A stretch of DNA of 64,000 bases from Reticulitermes speratus. Taxonomy: Eukaryota; Arthropoda; Insecta; Blattodea; Rhinotermitidae. Of this stretch, positions 26,993 through 37,423 are shown piece after piece (within the stretch, counting starts at the first letter, position 1; each line of letters opens with the position of its first letter). The translations under genes and the position numbers were made by a program. Location: the NCBI GenBank assembly GCA_021186555.1, contig JAJKFL010000007.1:5775249-5839248 (forward strand). The letters are read 5' to 3'. Under the pieces are notes generated by a model. That model ran no database searches and was not told where the DNA came from. It saw only the letters and a list, made by a program, of their open reading frames with translations.

Positions 26993-27614
26993 AGCCGATC
27001 CCAGTGGCCGTGCGGTCTAAGGCGTGGGTCTTCGGCCGCTCGCTTACTAGGATCGTGGGTTCGACGCCGATCCCAGTGGCCGTGCGGTCTTAGGCGTGGG
27101 TCTTCGGCCGCTCGCTAACTAGGATCGTGGGTTCGACTTCGATCCCAGTGACCGTGCGGTCTAAGGCGTGGGTCTTCGGCCGCTCGCTTACTAGGATCGT
27201 GGGTTCGACGCCGATCCCAGTGGCCGTGCGGTCTAAGGCGTGGGTCTTCTGCCGTTCGCTTACTGGGATCGTGGGTTCGAATCCCACCTGGGGCATGGAT
27301 GTTTGTGTTGTGTTTGTCGTAAGGACGGTAGCATGGAACGTAAAGTGACACGAAGGACGGAAGGATTTAAACAACACAAAAATGGATCAAAGGGGAAAAA
27401 CCCCGGACAGGCAAAAAAAAAAAAAATATCCCACCGGGGGCATGGATGTCTGTCTGTTGTGAGTGTTGTGTGTTGTCAGGTAGAGGTCTCTGCGACGAGC
27501 TGCTCCCTCGTCCAGAGGAGTCCTACCGACTGTGGTGTGTCTAATGTGTGTGATCGTGAAACCTCGACGAAACGAGGAGGCCCAGGCCCATATACGGCTG
27601 TCGAGCCATACAAA
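26993..27614 (+). mobile_element. SINE family A, composite copy with four tandem tRNA-like heads
   Basis: The heads resemble a class II tRNA (GTGGCCGTGCGGTCTAAGGC as A box, GTGGGTTCGA as B box). They begin at 26997, 27069, 27141 and 27213, an exact 72-bp period. The last head is followed by body module 1 (GGACGGTAGCATGGAACGTA, A-rich stretch) and then module 2 (CATGGATGTCTGTCTGTTGT to GGCTGTCGAGCCAT) ending in poly-A. Confidence 0.85.
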
Positions 27615-27664
27615 AAAAAAATAGTCTTCAAGCTACTCAAGAAATTCACCGCTTTTTATGAAAC

Positions 27665-28210
27665 ATGAAGGTTCTTTAACACGTCAGCAAGATACCGCCC
27701 ATTATTCCTTGTCCTGAGCCGGATGAATCCAACCCACGATCTAAGACCCAATTCCTTTAAGGTTTATATTAATATTATCTACCCACCTAAGCCCGGGACA
27801 CGCGGTGACGCAGTTGGTTGAGGCACTACGCCACAACCCGGAAGGTCGCGGGTTCGATTCCCGATGGTGTCATTGGAATTTCTCATTGGCATAATCTTTC
27901 TGTCCGCATTATGGCCCTGGGGTCGACTCAGCCTCCAACAGAAATGAGTATCAGGAATATTTCCTGGTGGTAAAGGCGGCCGGTGTGTAGGGCTGACAAA
28001 CATACCACCTTCATGTACCGATTGTCTTGAAATCTGGGATCCTCAACTTCCTGGAACCCTCAGGGCCTGTACAGGGATCGCTTTTACCCACCTAAGCCTA
28101 GGCCTGCTAAGAGATCTCTTTCCGTCTGATTTTATACCAAAATTCTGTGATCATTTCTGGTCTCCCAAACGTGCTACGTGTCCCACCTATCTCATCCTGC
28201 ATGATTTGAT
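27665..28210 (-). mobile_element. LINE 3'-end fragment split by a SINE
   Basis: Minus-strand text resembling the degenerate C-terminal end of a non-LTR retrotransposon seen more clearly at 40487-40715. SINE B sits inside it at 27794-28085. Confidence 0.5.
27794..28085 (+). mobile_element. SINE family B, full copy with 13-bp target-site duplication
   Basis: The head GCGGTGACGCAGTTGGTTGA and the B box GGTTCGATTCC are intact. ACCCACCTAAGCC flanks it at 27781-27793 and 28086-28098. The insertion site is a LINE 3' fragment. Confidence 0.88.
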
Positions 28211-28580
28211 CATGCTGTATTAGGTGAAGAGTGCAAATTGTGAGCTTTTCACTTTGCAGTTTTCTGTGTCGTCATTTCGCTTCCTGTGTTTAGGTCCAAA
28301 TATTTTTTGGAGCATTCGTCTCAAACACTGTCTGATCTGTGTTGTTCCCTTCACTGCGAGAGCCCAAGTACACACCTAATTATAGTTTTATGTATGTTCG
28401 TTTTACATTATCAGATAACAGATGGAGGAAAAACAAATATTCTGGCCAATGTCTGGGAAAGGGGTTTTGAAATAAACTGACGCAAGTGTATTTAAACGGT
28501 ATCAAATGTAAGGAGATGCCGAGAAAATAAGAAAATTTGACATTAGTTACTGACGGACCGTTCCTGAGTTACTTACTAAC

Positions 28581-28904
28581 TTGGGTTCTTGACAACTCTG
28601 GCGAAGACTCCGCCTCTGCTTTGCCCTCGTTTCGACCATTCTGGAAGGCGAGGTACTGTGTCTGTGTCTGACCTCTATACCGACGACCGTATCCCCTGGT
28701 AGTGTAGGTTTGGCGCTTTGCACGTCCTCTGACCCTTTGCAAAAACGAGTCTCTAATTTGAGGTTGTGGTAGCCGGGGTCCTTCTTCGTCGGGTAGTGCG
28801 TTGTTCACATCCCCACTGTGGAACTGAGGTCTCATTTCTTGCAGTAGAGTTACAGGGAAGCCCCGACAGAAACCCGAGATTCTGGACCCTGCTAGTCTCC
28901 ACAC
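28581..28904 (-). CDS. BRICHOS/elastin-like gene, exon 4: end of BRICHOS domain plus furin site
   Basis: This 108-codon exon is phase 0 at both ends (acceptor TGTGTCAG before 28904, donor CCCAA|GTTAGT at 28581). It begins VWRLAGSRISGFCRGFPVTL, the last strand of a BRICHOS domain, with the second conserved cysteine at 28866-28868 (about residue 140). A linker and then RVRGRAKR follow. RAKR (28713-28724, about residues 188-191) is a consensus furin-type R-X-K/R-R site. Beyond it comes a basic, tyrosine- and glutamine-rich stretch (TTRGYGRRYRG, TQTQY). The layout BRICHOS - furin site - C-terminal product is that of chondromodulin-type precursors. The exon ends in phase 0, but the next recognised exon starts with two bases of a split codon, so at least one small exon between 25.6 and 28.6 kb is probably missing from this annotation. 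Confidence 0.85.
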
Positions 28905-29240
28905 CTGACACAGAGAGAAGGCGATGTAGACATTCATGGTCTCCGTTTAGAACAGTGGAACAGATTTTAGCGTAACTTAGAATAATTAATTAATTTTAGC
29001 CTACGTTTCTTCCTTGCAGAAAAGGTAGATTTGGAAATCACATATTGTATGTGTGTGTATGTATTTTCCTACATTTCAATTTTAGAAACAGTTGACCGGT
29101 TTTCACGAAATTTGGTATGGACGTACTGTCATTAAACGATTACCCCGGCGTCTTTACGAATGACATCCCGTTGTGATATATGAACAGGAACAAGGAAGTA
29201 CAGAGTGTCACTCACAGCTAGATTTATATCAGTTTACTGC

Positions 29241-29283
29241 TTGCTACATGTTTCGGTTTTTGTGAAAAACCATCATCAGGCAA
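29241..29283 (-). ncRNA. Hammerhead-like motif with intact core
   Basis: On the minus strand: stem I TTGC/GCAA, CTGATGA (29273-29279), extra T, stem II GGTTTTT/AAAAACC with CAC loop, GAA, ACATGT, A (site GTA). All core bases are present. Confidence 0.62.
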
Positions 29284-29625
29284 TTAGAAAATAAAAATGA
29301 AGATAATTTTAATACAACCCTTAGAATGATACTATTTTTTTTTTCAGATAGATGAGATCCCAACTTTACAACAATTGGAACTGCATAAGCCTAAACCAGA
29401 TAGAAGTCGACATTGTGTGTTCAAATATTAAAATATAATACATGTTTATTATATTGAAATATTATAATAGTTGTCCAGCGCGATATGGTAACCGTGCACG
29501 GTTGTGGATCATTTAAAATTGTTGTCCAGTAATTCGGGTGTGAAAGGGAAGTGTTTTTCAATATTAGAATACGCCTCGTAGGGTACAATTTCGCGTTAAT
29601 GTTGTTCCTTAATTTTGATCAACGC

Positions 29626-30104
29626 CAGTGGCGGACTGGTCAGGGTGTCAGCTTGCCCGATGGCAAGTGGGCCCCCTTAAACATTAGACAATATGTTAAA
29701 AATGTTAATGACCTTTTAGTAGCTTGAAAATATAATAGAAGTTCCAATATTATTACTGGCTGGAACTAAAATTTACGTTGTATTACTATTTTAATAAAAA
29801 ATTTTTAAATAAAATCCACCATTTATTTAAAATTAAAAAAATAATTAAAAATTCAATTATAACAATCTGTATTTACATTTAGTATCTACTGTATACTGCC
29901 AGTAATATGTACAATATATGTACACTGTAATTACTAAAAAATATACATTTATTTCGCAAACATTTTAATTTTACCTTTTTTCCACTTATGTATTTTTTGA
30001 AAATTTTATTTATTTCTTATAAAAATTAAATTATAGCCTTATAGTTGTGGGTGGGCCCCCTTTGTCTCCTGGCAACCAATATTTTTAGACCCAGTCCGCC
30101 ACTG
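29626..30104. mobile_element. hAT-type non-autonomous element
   Basis: Terminal inverted repeats CAGTGGCGGACTGG (29626-29639) and its inverse ending at 30104 are flanked by an exact 8-bp duplication ATCAACGC (29618-29625, 30105-30112). An 8-bp duplication with CA...TG ends is the hAT pattern. No transposase. Confidence 0.82.
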
Positions 30105-30472
30105 ATCAACGCTGCAGAGGTACGTCATTCTACATAGTTTCCCCCCCATAGTTTTTCGTTCTTCGTATCTCATCCAGCCAATTAATGGATTTCAAAGTAA
30201 AATTGTAGGTCGAATATGTCTTCGTAAGGTAAGTAAACAAATCGATTAGACCTTGATGGAATAAGGAGCCTACCTTTCACTTCAATATTGAGGAAGTACT
30301 TTTAATATTTTAACATAATATACATTTATTATATCTATTTTATATACAATCTCGACTTTACATGATTTCGGCTTATACGACTCCAGTTTTGTAAAATTGA
30401 GATCTCAGCTCTCTGAAAAACTATCATTGAAATGGATTTTATTTACGTTATCTTTCTTCATGTATTTTTTAA

Positions 30473-30516
30473 TTGCCTGACGATGGCTTTTCACAAAAGC
30501 CGAAACATGTAACAAG
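30473..30516 (+). ncRNA. Hammerhead-like motif, stem I weakened
   Basis: CTGACGA (30477-30483), extra T, stem II GGCTTTT/AAAAGCC, GAA, ACATGT, A. The bases after the site read ACAA, where the partner arm has GCAA, so stem I loses its first pair. Confidence 0.55.
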
Positions 30517-30589
30517 CAATAAACCTGTATAAATGTAGTGGTGACTGACGGTCTGTACTTCCTTTTTGCTGATTACCGCAGCGTCGTAT

Positions 30590-30800
30590 GTTTTAGGCGC
30601 GTTCGCAAAATCGCGAAAAGCGCCTGTTAGCTTCGTCTTGTCTTCCAGTCCGTATGTCTGTCTGTCCGTATATATCAACTCGGCTTCTACAAGACGGATT
30701 TTTGTGAAATTTCATGTAGGAGACTTTATTAAAATCTGCATAAAAATATAAGTGTGGTTAAAATCGAACAACAATATCGGGCACTTTACGTGAAGAACTG
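30590..30800. repeat. Unclassified interspersed repeat (copy 2 of 3)
   Basis: Shares TTAGCTTCGTC...TGTCTGTC and CAACTCGGCTTC...ACGGATTTTTGTGA with 19600-19920. Confidence 0.55.
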
Positions 30801-31003
30801 AATGCTTCGCCATATGCCTTTATGGTTTGGTGGTTGACTAAAATGCACAGCTATAACAACCTTCTTCTATGTCTGAGTGGTCTCTTCGTCTCAGGTATTT
30901 CCGACCAAAATTTTGTATTTACTTCTCACGTGCAAAATTCCATAAATGCCGTTGTTGATAAAGATAATCAGCAGTACACTTATTTTATTGCATAATGTTT
31001 TGA

Positions 31004-31265
31004 GGCCGATCCCAGTGGCCGTGCGGTCTAAGGCGTGGGTCTACGGCCTCTCGCTTACTGGGATTGCGGCTTCGAATCCCGCCGGGGGCATGGATGTCTG
31101 TGTCTTGTGAGTGTTGTGTGTTGTCAGGTAGAGGTCTCTGCGACGGGCTGGTCACTCGTCCAGAGGAGTCCTACCGAGTGTGGTGTGTCTAAAGTGTGGT
31201 CGTGAAGCCTCTAAAAATGAGGCGGCCTAGGCCCCCAAGGGGCTGTCGAGCCATTAAAAAAAAAG
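31004..31265 (+). mobile_element. SINE family A, simple copy
   Basis: One tRNA-like head joined directly to module 2 and poly-A. TGTTTTGA flanks it (about 30997 and 31267). It lacks module 1 of the composite copies. Confidence 0.85.
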
Positions 31266-33184
31266 TGTTTTGAACGTGAGAATGAAAAGAAAGGAGCTTA
31301 AAGTTAAAGTAATCTGCTAGTTGTTTTAAGGCCCCTTCTGTAGGGAAGCAAGCAGGTTGGGTTTATCCTAGCTCAGCTTACAAGTAACTGTCTAGACTCA
31401 TAGAAATGGAAGAAGGACAGTGAAGTGACAACAAAAATATAATGATTTTCGGACGTTAGAGCTAGCTCGATGAGTTTCACTTTCCCCTCGCACCGAAAAA
31501 TATATGAATTCTGAGGCATCATGATCAAATGGATGAGCTTCACACTCCCCCTGGGACGGGCCCCTTTGGTTGTATCTGTTAAAATCTTTAGTCTGTCCAA
31601 AGAATTGTTCTTAAAAAAGGAAAGAATTGCACTAAAATTTACTTCGTTGCTTCTAAGATTCTACAAATGATTAATAATTGTCTATGACTGGGCTAAACGG
31701 AGACGCATCCAGACAAAAAATTTCGTCGTAATCGTGGCCGAAATGTACGCATGTATGGTGTAATATTCAAGTTCGAGGATAATGTGTTGTAAGCTTTGTG
31801 CCTCGAAACGCCAGAAATAGTGAAGGATTTGAAACCTACTGTTAAATAAATTGACAGAGTCGTCGCTTGAATGTGTGTATTCTCGTTTGTCAGCTAGCTA
31901 CAAGAGGAAATAATCCGTCCAGTAAAAATACGGTGTACTCGGTAGAGCAGGGTTATCTGACAATTTAGAGTAAATGTTTAAAAGAGTTGTAATGTGTTGG
32001 TTAATTTGTTTTAATTGTCATGTTCGTAATGGAAGCTAGACTAACGGATTAAGGAGACCAGGCGACCTTGATCATTGGTCTGGAGATGAATGAGACTAAT
32101 GACTCTTAGCCAAGGCCTTGTTACTTATGTCAGATCCCGTCATGATAACGCAGAAACTAGGGTAACTGACTTTATTTGAAAGTGTTAGAAGTGTCCTGTC
32201 AGTTAACACGTCAGACTGGAATAAATTTTGTACTGTTATTTGCACTGATCTAATTATTCAAAGACAGTCCATTCGGGGGCGTAAGTACGTTATGGTGGGA
32301 TGAGAGTTGTGTCTGAAGGCACCCCCCTTCCTCGGTAGACTTACTTGGCATTAGAAAAGTCGTCGTTCCTTATTTCATTTTTAAATATGTGTAGAAAACG
32401 GAGTTCTCTTTCTAACAGTTGCAGGAACTAGGAAGCAGGTTCAGGTCAAGATGAACTACGTCTGTTCCAAATTTATTGTTGTTAATTATGTTATTACAGC
32501 TTGGTTTTAAGCGCCTTCTTAACCCTTGGAACGTCTGTCTGTAAGGATGGAATAACTGGAGAAATGATCAAAGGATTTTCATGGTATTTAAAATTAGAGA
32601 GTTTTACTAATATGTGTGGAGCCATTTCAAATTTTATTTATGTAGGACTATTGTATGTAGATATTGAGCACGTTATATGAAGACTTCACGCGTTTATGTG
32701 CGCTTCTGTAGATCAAACTCGCTGAATATTTGACAGAACGAGAAGTGCTTCGAGAAGAAGTTGTAGAGAAGAAAGGCGTGCTTTTTGTATTTACACTTTT
32801 TTTCCCCATAATTCTTATGTTTTCAAGATAATTGAAGGTATGTGTACGTTTTAAAATATGTATATTCTGCAATGATTAGTGGTCTTCCGAACATACACGA
32901 ACATTACCGAAGTCTCCTATTGTTGATGATAAGCAAACGAAGCTTCTTCCCACCTACATTTATAGGTCCACATTTACAGGGTGTCTCTACAATGCTTTGA
33001 CAAACTTCAAGAGTCCGGAAATGAGTGGTTTTTGAGTTTAATTGAAAGATTACATTTAACAATAAATACCTTGACTGTGTAATATTTTATTTACAACTGA
33101 CGTAATATATTTCCAATACACATTCAAAATTTAATAACTGTTGAGTTATTATTGTTTATCACGTCCCAATTCACAACAAATGCT

Positions 33185-33420
33185 CAAAATGTCTACCTGT
33201 CACCACTTCTGATCATGGACTGTCGTACTCTTTCAAACTTTCTAGGCTATTGCGAATGGTTTGACAGGCAGAAAAAATACGATGGTGAAGTGTCTTAATT
33301 TTTTAATTGGAGCTGAATATATTGGGGGGTTTAAGTGTCCCCACCGATAAAAGTCTAAAGGATTGAAGTCGGGCGAACGTGGGATCTGTACCTCAAAAAC
33401 CGAATGTTTGCGGAAATGTA
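33185..33420 (-). pseudogene. DDE transposase C-terminal remnant
   Basis: On the minus strand the text reads PRSPDFNPLDFYRWGHLN, resembling the SPDLxPLDFxLWG end motif of IS630/mariner-type insect transposases. It continues with an ACQTIRNSLE...GRHFEHLL-like segment interrupted by a stop. Degenerate, no complete frame. Confidence 0.65.
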
Positions 33421-33824
33421 CCGATACGAAATTTTTTCCTTGTTTTGATGTGGGGAACTCACTTCTGATTTTTTTCCAAGCATTTTAGATATACCCTGTA
33501 TAAATACATAATTGCAATCGAAAGTAGTGCTGAAGCTGTTGCTTTATTAAAATACAAACATTTCTTTCGAAACAATTAAGCAAAAGAGAAAGAAAGTGCC
33601 AAAATTTTACTTTACGTAGACATTTCTAACCCTTTTTGTAGTGTGCTTCTTTCCGTTTCATGCAAGAACATTGATCCAGATGTAAACGCAGGGTAGCTCA
33701 AGACTGTTCTGCCTACCCAGCACTCATTTTTAATTTGCTACCTTCTGTAGATAACAGTTTGCTGGGGTTACTCTTCAATGAATGATGCATTTCGGACCAC
33801 TTTCTTCTGCGCTGTTCTAAAATA

Positions 33825-34115
33825 CGAGAAGTCAAATCAAGGAGGTTGAGATGGGCAGGACTTGTAGCAGCCATGGGATAGATGTGAAATTCATACAAAA
33901 TGAATGGAATATAAGCCTACAACCTGGGAAACCTTGGCGTAGACGGCAGGATAACATTAAACAGGATCATAAACTAATCTGGCTCAGGATAGGGACCATT
34001 GGCGGGCTCCCGTGAACACAATAATAAATCTTTAGATTCTACTAAAGGCGAGTTCCTTGACCAGTTGAGCGACTTTCAGCTTCTCAGGAATAACTCGGCT
34101 GTGTGGAATTTTTTT
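33825..34115 (+). mobile_element. LINE 3'-end fragment
   Basis: Degenerate plus-strand match to the same LINE end as 40487-40715 (reverse orientation): LAQDRD-like, RALVNTVM-like and a closing FLDQLSDFQLLR-like segment. It abuts BRICHOS exon 3. Confidence 0.5.
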
Positions 34116-34173
34116 CTTTGCAACTGATTTTCAGAACCTCTCCTCCCAGAAATCACAGAAGCGTATTGCTTAC

Positions 34174-34350
34174 CTCGTACTTGGACAGGTTGTTGTCTGA
34201 GACGTACATTATCCTGGGTTTGTCTCGCATCTTAGAGGCATGGCTTTGTGTCTGAATCTGTCTCAGCCTATGTTCGAGGCCACCCGCGGAGTCCTTCATT
34301 CGTTCCAGGTAGCACTCCATCTTTGCCAGGTCCTTGTATGCTATTATTTT
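34174..34350 (-). CDS. BRICHOS/elastin-like gene, exon 3: core of BRICHOS domain
   Basis: This exon has 59 codons and is phase 0 at both ends (acceptor AATTTCCAG before 34350, donor TACGAG|GTAAGC at 34174). It reads KIIAYKDLAKMECYLERMKD, then GGLEHRLRQIQ and RIMYVSDNNLSKYE. The IAYKD...CYLERM segment with a conserved cysteine at 34312-34314 (about residue 81) followed by an amphipathic LE-LR-I helix is the core BRICHOS signature; surfactant protein C has IAYKPAPGTCCYIMKI at the same place. BRICHOS domains act as intramolecular chaperones that keep beta-prone or hydrophobic segments of the same precursor from aggregating. Both neighbouring exons join in frame without an added base. Confidence 0.88.
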
Positions 34351-34560
34351 CTGGAAATTCAAAATCATACCAAATGTGTTTATAGAATATAATACAAACT
34401 GTCTCATTATACAGGATTTCGTAGGCTGAGGAATCATACAACAGGGGACATATGTTATTGTTCTGGGCACAGATTTGTCGAGTAGCGCAGGTTTAAACAA
34501 TTGTCAAGAATAGTAGAAGTAGCATAAACAAACATGACCACACCATAACAAACAGCACAA

Positions 34561-35795
34561 TGTGGTTTGTAGTACCATGAGGTTCTAACCCTCTGTTACG
34601 GTGCAGAGACATCACAGTGTGGTTTGTAGTACCATGAGGTTCTAACCCTCTGTTACGGTGAGGAGACATCACAGTGTGGTTTGTAGTACCATGAGGTTCT
34701 AACCCTCTGTTACGGTGCAGAGACATCACAGTGTGGTTTGTAGTACCATGAGTCCTAGCTGTCTGTCACGATGCAGAGACAGCACAGTGTGGTTTGTAGT
34801 ACCATGAGTCCTAGCTGCCTGTCACGATGCAGAGACAGCACAGTGTGGTTTGTAGTACCATGAGTCCTAGCTGTCTGTCACGATGCAGAGACAGCACAGT
34901 GTGGTTTGTAGTACCATGAGTCCTAGCTGTCTTTCACGATGCAGAGACAGCATAGTGTGGTTTGTAGTACCATGAGTCCTAGCTGCCTGTCACGGTGCAG
35001 AGACAGCACAGTGTGGTTTGTAGTACCATGAGTCCTAGCTGCCTGTCACGATGCAGAGACAGCACAGTGTGGTTTGTAGTACCATGAGTCCTAGCTGCCT
35101 GTCACGATGCAGAGACAGCACAGTGTGGTTTGTAGTACCATGAGTCCTAGCTGCCTGTCACGATGCAGAGACAGCACAGTGTGGTTTGTAGTACCATGAG
35201 TCCTAGCTGCCTGTCACGATGCAGAGACAGCACAGTGTGGTTTGTAGTACCATGAGTCCTAGCTGCCTGTCACGATGCAGAGACAGCACAGTGTGGTTTG
35301 TAGTACCATGAGTCCTAGCTGCCTGTCACGGTGCAGAGACAGCACAGTGTGGTTTGTAGTACCATGAGTCCTAGCTGCCTGTCACGATGCAGAGACAGCA
35401 CAGTGTGGTTTGTAGTACCATGAGTCCTAGCTGCCTGTCACGATGCAGAGACAGCACAGTGTGGTTTGTAGTACCATGAGTCCTAGCTGCCTGTCACGAT
35501 GCAGAGACAGCACAGTGTGGTTTGTAGTACCATGAGTCCTAGCTGTCTGTCACGGTGCAGAGACAGCACAGTGTGGTTTGTAGTACCATGAGTCCTAGCT
35601 GTCTGTCACGGTGCAGATACAGCACAGTGTGGTTTGTAGTACCATGAGTCCTAGCTGCCTGTCACGATGCAGAGACAGCACAGTGTGGTTTGTAGTACCA
35701 TGAGTCCTAGCTGTCTGTCACGATGCAGAGACAGCACAGTGTGGTTTGTAGTACCATGAGTCCTAGCCTCCTGTCACGGTGCAGAGACACTTCTG
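34561..35795. repeat. Tandem array, 56-bp unit, about 22 copies
   Basis: The unit starts TGTGGTTTGTAGTACCATGA and ends CAGAGACAGCACAG. The first three units are 57 bp with a different middle (GGTTCTAACCCTCTGTTACG); the rest have GTCCTAGCTGCCTGTCACGA. Variation is a few single-base changes, so the array was homogenised recently. It starts 210 bases upstream (in transcription sense) of BRICHOS exon 3. Confidence 0.95.
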
Positions 35796-36149
35796 AAAAC
35801 ATGTCCCAGTCTTGTACTCACCGGTCGATGGGAGGGTGGACGCCATCTCTTGCCGACAAAATTTTCCTCCCACCCAGTTTTATTCATCACTTTGTGTCAG
35901 ACTAGAAAGTGATAACGCGCTCTATATGGGAATTCTGTGAGAGAGGAAAGAGTCGTGTTGCATGTAAATTTGATGTCCTGGAATTTGCCTCACGTGACAG
36001 AGGACTACAAGTCACATGTGTTACCGCCGTGCTGTTTTGTTAGTTAAGAAGGAACGGGAAGTCTCAGAGCAACATATAACAATTTTATGTTATTCTCTTT
36101 GTTGGGTGGGACTATGTATCTGTTAAACTGTAACCCCCCACCAACGTGA

Positions 36150-36345
36150 TAATTGTATGAATATGTAACGTTAGCGGAATAATGATTGGTAGAGGAAAAC
36201 CGAGCTTCTCCGAGAAAGACCTGTCCCAGTGTCCATCTGTACAGATGAATCCTAAATGAAATGCGCTGGTATCGAACCTGGGTCTCCGCGGTTAAAGGAC
36301 TAACTGCCTTGAGCTGTGACGTGGCCCGGTATTTGACCATGAAAA
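36150..36345 (-). mobile_element. SINE family C, diverged copy
   Basis: Minus strand: CGGAGACCCAGGTTCGATAC, then GACACTGGGACAGGTCTTTC and CTCGGTTTTCC, in the order of the family C body. Confidence 0.55.
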
Positions 36346-36944
36346 CGTGTTCCTTGGACCCTGAAATTGTTATTCTAATTTCCGTACTACGGTAATACGT
36401 GTTTGTTTACGTGGTATTCAGTTTCAAACTGCGTTTCGTATTCTTCTTCTTCAGCTAGAAATTATTTGCAACTGCGTAATCTGTTGCGTGTTGTGCGTGT
36501 TCAATACAAGCATCATGTTGCTGTGTTACATGTGAAGTGAGAAAACTTCATGTACTGCCGGATGCTGTGTATTCAAACTTAACTAGGCGTGTAACTTTTT
36601 ATTACTTCATTCTGAAGCATATTAACTTCAGGATCGAAACTGGCTAAAAACTGGCGTGCATGTCAAAGAGGAAACTAAACACTGCGCCGAGTTCAATAGA
36701 TTGTTTGCCCGTTCTGGGTTAATAAACGAAGTAGTGAACCAGGAAGCTTGGCCACTGCCTTCCTGGTACGATGTGAACAACATATTTATTTGACTTCCCA
36801 GAATATTCGTGCATATAGATATATTTTTTTTTACTAGCAGAATATGCATGGCTCATTGCGATCGTCTGATCTGCCATCTAAGGATTTCTTGCCTTCTTTA
36901 GTGCATCCTTTATAAAGATAAGGCAGTGGCTCAATTTTTTTCTT

Positions 36945-37150
36945 TTTTAGCCGCAATCGAATCTCTGTCGAGCGCTTATGAATATCGCTCTGTCCGTCTG
37001 TGCCCATGTAACAACTCGCGAACTACTGAATGGAATTTTTTTTTATTAAATTTGGTACCGGGGAATTGTACGTGAATTTGCCGAACGAGTTGAATTTTGA
37101 ATAAAGCGGAAAAACACAACTGATGCTTTACTTGAAGACCTATATGAATT
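36945..37150. repeat. Unclassified interspersed repeat (copy 3 of 3)
   Basis: Diverged copy with CTGTCCGTCTGTGCCCATG and AACAACTCGCGAACTACTGA, related to 30590-30800. Confidence 0.45.
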
Positions 37151-37330
37151 TCCAGTCGGAAGCAATAGGCATAGTTGGAGGAATAATATTAAAATTTATT
37201 TAAGGAAGAGGATGTGAGAATGTGGAGTGATTCAGTGTAGGGCCTATTGGTAGGCTGTTGTGAACACTTTCGTGAACTTACAGGTGCTATCAAAGGCGGG
37301 GATTTCTTGACCAGTTGACCAACTATTATG
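37140..37330 (+). mobile_element. LINE 3'-end fragment
   Basis: Contains GGCTGTTGTGAACACTTTCG and TTTCTTGACCAGTTGACCAA, matching the ends of the fragments at 33825 and 62440. Confidence 0.5.
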
Positions 37331-37423
37331 TTCTAAACACGAAATATACTGCAGGAAGTTCGTTAGACCTTAATGGCGGAGATATTTAGTTTTGAGATAA
37401 GTTTGGTAATTTTGCAAATAGAA

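Larger units (their letters stand above)
25602..28580. other. Intron(s) before the elastin-like exon
   Basis: Contains SINE A (26993-27614), SINE B (27794-28085) and a LINE 3' fragment. Because splice phases on the two sides do not agree, a short unrecognised exon probably lies here. Confidence 0.5.
29195..30560. mobile_element. Inverted pair of hammerhead-bearing arms interrupted by a hAT element
   Basis: The left arm (about 29192-29290) and right arm (about 30465-30562) are inverse copies, including GGAAGTACAG at the outer ends. Between them is a 479-bp hAT-type insertion and other AT-rich sequence. Confidence 0.65.
28905..34173. other. BRICHOS/elastin-like gene, intron between exons 4 and 3
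   Basis: Holds a hammerhead-bearing inverted pair with a hAT element inside (29195-30560), SINE A (31004-31265), a transposase remnant (33185-33420) and a LINE 3' fragment (33825-34115). The 31270-33180 stretch shows nothing I recognise. Confidence 0.5.

Noticed and set aside
26997..27290. Four class II tRNA genes in tandem
   Set aside because: Acceptor stems do not close, the anticodon arm is poor and the last head runs into a SINE body; these are SINE heads.
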